Below the pieces are notes generated by a model. It had not been told where the DNA came from. It worked only from the letters and a program-made list of their open reading frames with translations, and did not search any database. Below, piece after piece: positions 27,868 through 34,729 of a DNA stretch of 64,000 nucleotides (position 1 is the stretch's first letter; each line of letters starts with the position of its first letter). A program made the translations under genes and the position numbers. Source of the stretch: Thalassospira tepidiphila MCCC 1A03514 (lineage in GTDB: Bacteria; Pseudomonadota; Alphaproteobacteria; Rhodospirillales; Thalassospiraceae); contig NZ_JPVZ01000002.1 of assembly GCF_001662875.1 (NCBI RefSeq), positions 496,001 to 560,000 on the forward strand, written 5' to 3'.

Positions 27868-28518
27868 ATGCCTGTCGAATTTACCGCGTTTGATATCGAA
27901 GGTCCGGTTTTGTTTGTGCCCAACCGACATCGGGACAAACGCGGTGTTTTTGCCGAAACCTTTCGCTATGACGATTTTTGCGAGGTGGTGGGTGATATTG
28001 ATCTGGTGCAGGAAAACCATTCGATCAGCGTTCCGATCAACACCATCCGCGGCCTGCATTTTCAGACCTGCCCCTATGCCCAAGGCAAACTGATCCGCGT
28101 GACACAAGGTGCCATCCTTGATGTCGCGGTCGATATCCGCCCGCGTTCCGCGACCTTTGGTCAACACATCAAGATCGAACTCAGTGCTGAAAACTGGTAC
28201 CAGCTCTGGATCCCCGAAGGCTTCGCCCACGGCTTCAAAACGCTCAAGCCCGACACCCATGTCATGTACAAGGCCTCGAACTATTACAGTCCCGATCATG
28301 ATCGCGGGATCGCCTGGAACGATCCTGATCTTGGTATCGACTGGCAGCTTTACGGCCAACAGCCGGTGGTGTCTGAAAAGGATAGCAGACAGCCTCTATT
28401 GTCCGAGCTGGACCCTGAAACCCTCGGTCCCATGGGGCACACGCCGCCAAACCACGATTTCACACCCCTCAATCTCAACCGCGCGAATGTCACGGTTTTA
28501 AGTGCCAATCCATCGTGA
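27868..28518 (+). CDS. rfbC: dTDP-4-dehydrorhamnose 3,5-epimerase family protein
   Basis: A 216-residue RmlC-type cupin. It shows the family core VQENHSISVPINTIRGLHFQ, where the His of RGLHFQ is the catalytic base, then LWIPEGFAHGF and the substrate-binding YKASNYYSP. It epimerises C3 and C5 of a dTDP-4-keto-6-deoxyhexose. The AAGGAG site lies inside the end of the preceding gene. No rmlA, rmlB or rmlD is in the window, so the pathway must be completed elsewhere, or the enzyme acts on a different 4-keto sugar. The C-terminal tail after residue 170 is slightly longer than the family core. Confidence 0.88.
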   Translation: MPVEFTAFDIEGPVLFVPNRHRDKRGVFAETFRYDDFCEVVGDIDLVQENHSISVPINTIRGLHFQTCPYAQGKLIRVTQGAILDVAVDIRPRSATFGQHIKIELSAENWYQLWIPEGFAHGFKTLKPDTHVMYKASNYYSPDHDRGIAWNDPDLGIDWQLYGQQPVVSEKDSRQPLLSELDPETLGPMGHTPPNHDFTPLNLNRANVTVLSANPS

Positions 28519-28592
28519 TTGGCCCACCGTGACTGTATTGGGTGCGCACGGGTTGCCCATCCAGTCTCCCTGTCCGATGCGCATTCAATCCG

Positions 28593-28620
28593 GAAATGGG
28601 CCCGTTATCGGGCCCATTTC
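28593..28620. terminator. Bidirectional terminator between rfbC and the creatinase gene
   Basis: GAAATGGGCCCG and CGGGCCCATTTC form a perfect 12-bp stem with a TTAT loop, placed between convergent genes. Confidence 0.7.
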
Positions 28621-28640
28621 TTGCAACACGCTATCCTTGC

Positions 28641-29843
28641 CTAACCAACCACATTGAAGTCCGGGCCATACGGGTATCCGGTGATGTTTTCATTGCCGTC
28701 TTCGGTAATCACCAGAATGTCATGCTCGCGGTATCCCCCCGACCCCGGGTTGCCCTCGGCAATGGTCAGCATCGGCTCCATGCTGATCACCATGCCGGGC
28801 TCAAGCACCGTGTCGATATCTTCGCGCAGCTCAAGCCCGGCTTCGCGGCCATAATAATGCGACAGCACGCCAAAGCTGTGGCCATAGCCAAAGGTGCGAT
28901 ATTGCAGCAAATCCCGCTCGGCAAAGAAGGCGTTGATCTGCTCTGTCACCTGCGCACAGGACGCACCGGGTTTGAGCAAACTCATGCCATATTCATGGGC
29001 CGCGACATTGGCCTCCCAGATTTTCAGGCTGGCCTCATCGACCTCGCCGACAAACAGCGTGCGTTCAAGCGCTGTGTAATAACCCGAAATCATCGGAAAC
29101 GTGTTAAGCGACAGGATATCGCCACGTTTGAGCTTGCGTGCGGTTACCGGGTTATGCGCCCCGTCGGTATTGATCCCTGACTGGAACCAGACCCACGTAT
29201 CGCGATATTCCGCATGCGGGAACCGCTTGGCGATTTCAAGTTCCATCGCATCGCGCCCGGCCATGGCAACATCAATTTCGCGCACCCCTTCCTTGATGGC
29301 ATCCCGGATGGCATAGCCACCGACATCGGCAACCTGCGCCCCATGGCGGATCAGGGCAATCTCGGCAGGCGATTTATGCATGCGCTGGCGCATGGTGGCC
29401 GGTGCGATATCCCGGCTTTCGGACGGTTTGAGGAACTCATCCAAAAGCGCCTTTTGCACAAGGCTCAGGTGATCGCCCTCATAACCAATCACCTTGCCCG
29501 GTCCGGTGACGGACAGGATCGCGCGCCAGTAATTGTTTCGCGCCCAATCGGTATAGGTGATGTTATCGCCATGACAGCGGCGCCACGGTTGGGCGGCATC
29601 AATCCCGGCACTGATCGTGACACTTTCAGTTGGCGTGACGACAAGCCCGTAAGGCCGGCCAAAGGCGCAATAGAGGAAGCCTGAGTAATAGGCGATGTTA
29701 TGCATGGAAGTGAAAACACAGGCCTCAACACCGGTGTCATTCATGATCTTGCGCAAGCCTCTCAGGCGGGCATCATATTCGGCGGCCTCAAACGGCAGCA
29801 CGCGGTCACCTTGGTGAAAACGGTAAAATTCCGGGCGATCCAT
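28641..29843 (-). CDS. Creatinase (creatine amidinohydrolase), M24 fold
   Basis: A 400-residue pita-bread-fold protein. It matches creatinase far more closely than generic Xaa-Pro peptidases: SGFLYCAFGRPYGLVV, TWVWFQSGINTDGAHNPVT, LQYRTFGYGHSFGVLSHYYG and EPGMVISMEPM all follow the Pseudomonas creatinase pattern from memory. Creatinase hydrolyses creatine to sarcosine and urea and needs no metal. The His in GINTDGAH or GYGHSFG is the expected acid/base. The ATG at 29843 has AAGGGA upstream; a longer frame to 29903 adds an implausible Cys-rich tail. No sarcosine or urea genes are adjacent. Ectoine hydrolase is the main alternative. Confidence 0.82.
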   Translation of the reverse strand: MDRPEFYRFHQGDRVLPFEAAEYDARLRGLRKIMNDTGVEACVFTSMHNIAYYSGFLYCAFGRPYGLVVTPTESVTISAGIDAAQPWRRCHGDNITYTDWARNNYWRAILSVTGPGKVIGYEGDHLSLVQKALLDEFLKPSESRDIAPATMRQRMHKSPAEIALIRHGAQVADVGGYAIRDAIKEGVREIDVAMAGRDAMELEIAKRFPHAEYRDTWVWFQSGINTDGAHNPVTARKLKRGDILSLNTFPMISGYYTALERTLFVGEVDEASLKIWEANVAAHEYGMSLLKPGASCAQVTEQINAFFAERDLLQYRTFGYGHSFGVLSHYYGREAGLELREDIDTVLEPGMVISMEPMLTIAEGNPGSGGYREHDILVITEDGNENITGYPYGPDFNVVG

Positions 29844-30238
29844 AAGCGCGTTCCCTTTTTTACGCGTTGCGCATGCAAAGGGACAAAGACCTCCCCCTGT
29901 CATGACAACGACAAAGCAAGATCCCGGCGTTCAGGATATGGTTGGTGATGGATTGGGCGCGTACATCAAAGGCCATTTCACGCTGGCGACGCCATCGCCT
30001 GCCCACCCGGACATATTGAGAGATGGGCGCAAGTTGGCAAGCAAAATCTGCATCGCCATATCATTGATCACAGTCACCCGCCGCGCGTTCGGATATGGTC
30101 GCGGCCATCACGTCTTTTACGAGGGGCGTTACCATACGTTCGTATGATAAATCTGGCGATTTAAAGTACTTTATTAACGGCTTGGCGCTTTACTGTCAGA
30201 GAATAAGCAAAAACCGCGAGCAATAACGGATATTCGGC
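29844..30238. promoter_or_regulatory. Divergent intergenic region, creatinase versus PBP genes
   Basis: These 395 bases hold no supported gene and must carry both promoters. A short dyad CATACG-TT-CGTATG at 30133-30146 is the only clear symmetric element and could be an operator. I see no convincing -35/-10 pair. Confidence 0.4.
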
Positions 30239-32164
30239 GTGGCAGAAGAAAACGACGACAACGAACAAGGCGGCAGGACAGCGGCCAACGCAGCGATGAA
30301 ACGCATCGCCGAAAAGGAACTGCGCGAGATCCGCAAACGTCAGCGCCGCAAACGCATGATCGTGTTCGGCCTGAGCTTCTCCTTGCTGTTCCTTGCCATC
30401 TTCGGCAGCCTGTTTACCATCAAGTCCAACCTTGATCTCAGCCGCAACATGGTCCGCAGCCCCGAAGTCCGTATTCTGGGGTATGACGGTGCGCTGCTTG
30501 AAACCATCAAGGGCCACTATAGCCAGGATGTCTCGCTGACCACCTTGCCCGAACGGGTTCAGAACGTTTTTGTTGCCGCCACCGATCCGACGTTTTTTGA
30601 TCATCTCGGGGTTTCCGGCGCGGATGTTGCCCGCATGTTCAGCACCGAAGATTCCCCCGGCTCAACCATCACGATGAAGGTCGCGCGCAGCTTTTTCAAA
30701 ACCAAGGACAGCGGCCCGGGCCGCCATATCCAGGAATTTCTTGTCGCGCTTTGGCTGGAATGGAGTTTCAGCAAGAAAACCATCTTGCGAAGCTACCTTG
30801 AACGCGCCTATGTCGGGCGCGGCATCTTTGGCATCTCGGCGGCATCGCGTCTTTGGTATGGCGGGCCTGCCGAACGCATGACCTTGCATCAGGCCGCCGT
30901 TCTGGCCGCCGCCATAAGCGATCCTGAAACCTTCAATCCGCTGTTTTATCCGCGCGAAACCGCCGAAGAAGCCAACAAGATCTTGGCCCGTCTCGCACAG
31001 TACAAGTTTATCGAGGCTGATCGCGTGTCGGCCCTGACCTTGCTCGAACCGAAACTTGATGTGCAGTACGAAGAAAACGTCCTGTCGGGCTATGTCGTTG
31101 ATATGGTGCTCGAAGAAGTCGCCGATATTGTCGGCTACAGCAGCCGCGACATTGATGTGCTCACCAGCATCGACTGGAAAATTCAAAATCTGGCGCAGGA
31201 AATTGTACCGGAAATCGCCGAATTGCGTTTCAAGCCGCGCGGCGCGTCACAGACGGGATTGCTGTCCATCAGCCCCGAAGGTCGCATTCGCGCCCTGATC
31301 GGCGGGCTGAATTATTCACCCTTCCAGCGCAACCGGGTCACCGATGTCCGCCATTCGCCCGGCCGGATGATCAAGATCGCGACCTATTACTATGCGCTCA
31401 ATGAAAACAGCGATCCGGCCCAATGGGTGCGCGATAACCGCATGGCGGTGGGCGGCTGGCGTCCGATCAACCCGGATCACGACTATATGGGCATGATATC
31501 GCTCCGCGAGGCGTTCGTGCGTGATGTCAACACGGTGCCAACCAACCTTGCCGATCACTTCGGTCTGTTGAATGTCCGCCAATATGCCCACAATATCGGC
31601 ATCAAAAGCCCGCTATCGAGTGATATCAGAACCGTCGTCGGCCTTGATCCGGTAACAATCAGCGACGTCACCGCCATTCATGCCCTGCCGCAAAATTCCG
31701 GCAAACCACCCCAGATGACCCTGATCAACCGGGTGTCCTATACGGGTGATACTGGCGCACCCCCTGTTTATCAACGGGTCGAGGAAGTGCAGGAAAAACG
31801 CCTGACCGACGAGGGGATTCAGGCGTCTTACGTTCTGTTTGCCAGTGTCACCGACCCGCAAGTGCGTCTGGATCGTCCGTTTGCCGGCTATGGCACGGTG
31901 GCCGGTGGCCGCACCGATGCATGGTATGTCGGGTTCTCGTCTGATCTGATCACAACCGTCTGGGCGGGGAATGACAATCGGTCACAGATGGATGTCCGCG
32001 GCGAGGTAGAACTTGCGTCTTTGTGGCGGTTATTTATGCTGGAAGCGCATGATGGTTTACCCATCCGTTCCATGGTCCGTGCATCATCTGAACGCCGTCG
32101 CGCCGGCGATGGCGTCAAGGATCTGTGGAAAATGGGTCAAGTTGACACTGCAAACGGACAATAA
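30239..32164 (+). CDS. Catalytically degenerate class A PBP homolog (pseudo-PBP1)
   Basis: A 641-residue protein with the class A PBP layout: basic N-terminus, membrane span (about 41-63), GT51 domain, transpeptidase domain. Key residues are replaced. The first GT51 glutamate is Thr115 (ATDPTFFDHLG against IEDRRFYDHFG next door). STITQQ reads STITMK. The transpeptidase Ser of SxxK is Arg376 (PGRMIK), SxN is Asp429-Val-Asn, and KTGT is lost (AGYGTV, Tyr551). The end motif TDAWYVGFSSDL is retained. The frame is intact from a GTG start, so the protein is probably made as a non-enzymatic partner or regulator of peptidoglycan synthesis. It lies directly upstream of an intact PBP1A. Confidence 0.85.
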   Translation: MAEENDDNEQGGRTAANAAMKRIAEKELREIRKRQRRKRMIVFGLSFSLLFLAIFGSLFTIKSNLDLSRNMVRSPEVRILGYDGALLETIKGHYSQDVSLTTLPERVQNVFVAATDPTFFDHLGVSGADVARMFSTEDSPGSTITMKVARSFFKTKDSGPGRHIQEFLVALWLEWSFSKKTILRSYLERAYVGRGIFGISAASRLWYGGPAERMTLHQAAVLAAAISDPETFNPLFYPRETAEEANKILARLAQYKFIEADRVSALTLLEPKLDVQYEENVLSGYVVDMVLEEVADIVGYSSRDIDVLTSIDWKIQNLAQEIVPEIAELRFKPRGASQTGLLSISPEGRIRALIGGLNYSPFQRNRVTDVRHSPGRMIKIATYYYALNENSDPAQWVRDNRMAVGGWRPINPDHDYMGMISLREAFVRDVNTVPTNLADHFGLLNVRQYAHNIGIKSPLSSDIRTVVGLDPVTISDVTAIHALPQNSGKPPQMTLINRVSYTGDTGAPPVYQRVEEVQEKRLTDEGIQASYVLFASVTDPQVRLDRPFAGYGTVAGGRTDAWYVGFSSDLITTVWAGNDNRSQMDVRGEVELASLWRLFMLEAHDGLPIRSMVRASSERRRAGDGVKDLWKMGQVDTANGQ

Positions 32165-32340
32165 CGGATAAAACCGTCGCAAAACGGGGAGACGGGGGAC
32201 TCCCTCCTCGGTTGGGACATAAAAATTGAAATTCGCCGGAAAATGCGGCGCTATCGCCTGTCAGACGCACTTTGGGGTTGTGCGGATATGACGGGCAGGT
32301 TGGCGTGTGCACGGCCCGGACCAGACCGATAGGTGCTTTT

Positions 32341-34347
32341 GTGGCCCAAAGAGAATTCAAAAGGAAAAAGAGCGTCCGCAAAGGCGCGACAGGTTCCAAA
32401 AAGCCGAAAAAGCGCGTCAGCAGTTCGGGCAAGAAAGGCGGCAGTCTTTTTGCCCGTCTGGGCGATATGATTCCGGGGCCCGAAGCCATTGCCAAATTCA
32501 TCGTGCTCGGCTCGATCTGGGTCATGGTTCTGGGCGGCGGGGTTGTTGCCTATTACGGCTATGGTCTGCCCGACAAGGTCAGCTTTGATGTCGCAAGCGA
32601 ACGCAAACCGTCTATTCGCGTGATCAGTATTGATGGCCAAAACCTCGCGGCCTATGGCAACCGCTATGGCAACCCGGTCGAGGTCCGCAACCTTCCCGAC
32701 TATGTCGGTCAGGCGTTTGTTTCCATCGAAGACCGCCGTTTCTATGACCATTTCGGGATTGATGTCGTCGGCATCATGCGTGCGGCATGGGCCAACCTGA
32801 CCGCTGGCCGCATTGCCGAGGGCGGCAGCACCATCACCCAGCAGCTGGCAAAAAACCTGTTCCTGTCCCCCGAACGCTCCTTTGGCCGCAAGATCGAAGA
32901 AGTGCTTCTGGCCATCTGGCTGGAATTCAAATTCGATAAGCAGCAAATCCTCTCGCTTTATCTCAACCGGATTTATTTCGGATCGGGCGTCTATGGCATT
33001 GATGCCGCATCCCGGCATTATTTCGGCACCGACCCTAGGCGTCTGAACCTTTACGAGGCCGCCGTACTGGCCGGCCTGCCCAAGGCACCAAGTCGCTATA
33101 ACCCGATGGTCGATCCCAAACTTGCGGCCGAACGCGCCAATGTCGTGCTGGAAGCCATGGCATCGACCGGTGCGCTGACCAAGGCACGCGCCGAACGCGC
33201 CAAACAGACCCGTGTGCGCACCGCACGTGCTGCACAGGCAGGGCCGGGGGTGCGCTATTTCACTGATTGGGTGCTTGATCGTGTGAAAGATTATGTCGGC
33301 TATGTCGATCAGGATCTTCTGGTTTATACCACGCTTGATTCCCGTCTTCAGGCCATCGCCGAAGAAAACCTTCTGCGTGCGCTCGCCAGTAACGGGGCCA
33401 AGGAACACCATGTCGGGCAGGCCGCCCTTCTGGCGATGACCCCCGATGGGGCCGTGCGTGCCATGGTTGGCGGTCGTGACTACTATGAAAGCCAGTATAA
33501 CCGTGTGACGCAGGCCCGCCGTCAGCCGGGCTCGGTGTTTAAGCTGTTTGTCTATCTCGCCGGGCTTGAAAACGGCTTTGGCTCGAACGACTGGATGCGC
33601 GACGGGCCGATTGTCATTGATGGCTGGGAGCCGCGCAACTTCGATCGCAAACACCACGGCACCATGTCGATCCGCGATGCGGTGGCAACCTCGAACAACT
33701 CGATCGCGGTCCAGCTCTCGCTTGAAGTCGGCCTCGACAAGGTCATTCAGAAGGCGCGTGACATGGGCGTCTCGTCGGAACTCAAACCGGAACCAAGCCT
33801 TGCCCTTGGCACCAGCGAAGTCTCGATGCTCGAGCTCACCGGTGCCTACGCGATTGTTGCCAATGGCGGCTTTGCCGTCTTCCCGCACGCGGTCAGCAAG
33901 ATCACCGGCAAGGGTGGCGAAGTGCTGTATGAACGCTCTGACGACTTCCCGGTCCGTCTGATGAACCCGCTGCATGCCGGGGAAATGAACAACATGCTGG
34001 CCGCCGTGGTGTCCAAGGGGACAGGGCGCAACGCCATCATCGACCGCCCGTCGGCCGGCAAAACCGGCACGACATCGGATTACCGCGATGCCTGGTTCAT
34101 CGGCTACAGCTCTGATCTTGTGGCAGGCATCTGGATGGGCAATGATGATGGCAGCCCGATGGATGAACAGGTCACCGGCGGTGCCCTTCCGGCCGCACTC
34201 TGGCGCGACTTCATGCTGCACGCCCACCAAAACATCCCGGTCCGATCGCTTGGCAAGGCCGCACTCGCGCGCTCCAAAAAGATCGGCGAGGACGACAGCT
34301 GGCGCGACTTCACCGCTGGCTACAGTTCGGGCAACACCAAGCAGTAA
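32341..34347 (+). CDS. Class A penicillin-binding protein, PBP1A family
   Basis: A 668-residue bifunctional peptidoglycan synthase. The GT51 glutamate is Glu130 in SIEDRRFYDHFG, followed by GGSTITQQLAKNLFL. The transpeptidase has Ser398-x-x-Lys401 in PGSVFK, Ser451-Asn-Asn453 and Lys574-Thr-Gly-Thr. A strongly basic N-terminal tail precedes the membrane span at about 50-72. I chose the GTG at 32341 (AGGTG 6 bases upstream). A TTG at 32272 would add 23 residues. It polymerises and cross-links glycan strands in the periplasm. It follows the degenerate homolog by 176 bases, suggesting tandem duplication and divergence. Confidence 0.93.
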   Translation: MAQREFKRKKSVRKGATGSKKPKKRVSSSGKKGGSLFARLGDMIPGPEAIAKFIVLGSIWVMVLGGGVVAYYGYGLPDKVSFDVASERKPSIRVISIDGQNLAAYGNRYGNPVEVRNLPDYVGQAFVSIEDRRFYDHFGIDVVGIMRAAWANLTAGRIAEGGSTITQQLAKNLFLSPERSFGRKIEEVLLAIWLEFKFDKQQILSLYLNRIYFGSGVYGIDAASRHYFGTDPRRLNLYEAAVLAGLPKAPSRYNPMVDPKLAAERANVVLEAMASTGALTKARAERAKQTRVRTARAAQAGPGVRYFTDWVLDRVKDYVGYVDQDLLVYTTLDSRLQAIAEENLLRALASNGAKEHHVGQAALLAMTPDGAVRAMVGGRDYYESQYNRVTQARRQPGSVFKLFVYLAGLENGFGSNDWMRDGPIVIDGWEPRNFDRKHHGTMSIRDAVATSNNSIAVQLSLEVGLDKVIQKARDMGVSSELKPEPSLALGTSEVSMLELTGAYAIVANGGFAVFPHAVSKITGKGGEVLYERSDDFPVRLMNPLHAGEMNNMLAAVVSKGTGRNAIIDRPSAGKTGTTSDYRDAWFIGYSSDLVAGIWMGNDDGSPMDEQVTGGALPAALWRDFMLHAHQNIPVRSLGKAALARSKKIGEDDSWRDFTAGYSSGNTKQ

Positions 34348-34375
34348 GGCACCTCAACTGTCTTTGCCGAAATTA

Positions 34376-34405
34376 CAGGCGGCCTTCGGGCCGCCTGATT
34401 TCGTT
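34376..34405 (+). terminator. Terminator after the PBP1A gene
   Basis: CAGGCGGCC (34376-34384) and GGCCGCCTG (34389-34397) form a 9-bp stem with a TTCG loop, followed by a short T-rich stretch. Confidence 0.75.
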
Positions 34406-34424
34406 AAAACCCAATTCTGTTGTT

Positions 34425-34509
34425 CGTCATTCCCGCGAAGGCGGGAATCCACGATGATTGCAACGCTGCATGGATTCCGGGTCTACGCTCCGCTTCGCCC
34501 GCAATGACG
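34425..34509. repeat. Dispersed palindromic repeat (REP/MITE-like)
   Basis: The segment begins CGTCATTCCCGCGAAGGCGG and ends with CAATGACG. Outer arms CGTCATT/AATGACG and inner arms GGAATCCA/TGGATTCC make a nested cruciform. This is the form of a palindromic element scattered through many proteobacterial genomes (established knowledge). It sits at the left edge of the accessory cassette. Confidence 0.65.
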
Positions 34510-34558
34510 TTGCCGCAAACAAGAGGACAGTCCCATGTTTCCTATGAAGGCCAAAAAC

Positions 34559-34576
34559 AAATCTGTCCCCTTTTTT
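34559..34576 (+). repeat. Left 18-bp inverted repeat of the accessory cassette
   Basis: AAATCTGTCCCCTTTTTT is the exact reverse complement of 37179-37196, on the far side of the repeat-protein gene. Similar ggggacagattt motifs border insertion-sequence remnants in many bacteria (established knowledge, not checked here). Confidence 0.65.
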
Positions 34577-34586
34577 GGTCCCCAAC

Positions 34587-34610
34587 CCCTGTTGATGTCG
34601 TTTTGGTCAC
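34587..34610 (+). repeat. Left copy of a 24-bp imperfect direct repeat
   Basis: CCCTGTTGATGTCG, four variable bases, then GGTCAC. The same pattern stands at 37088-37111. In one frame both copies read PVDV followed by (L/W)VT, so they may be remnants of the same lost coding sequence. Confidence 0.6.
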
Positions 34611-34729
34611 CTGTGATAATTTGGAACTTTGGCGCGAGGTGGTAACCTTTTTAATTGCCTATGGTCGCATTAGTTTGCAGGATTTGATTGCCATTAAATG
34701 TCTGACCCTGCCGGAAAAAGAGTATAGTC

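Noticed and set aside
28542..29180. Plus-strand frame over the creatinase terminator and gene end
   Set aside because: It crosses a perfect terminator stem and is antisense to a well-supported gene.
32251..34230. 659-codon open frame antisense to the PBP1A gene
   Set aside because: Complementary-frame artefact; the plus strand carries every PBP motif.
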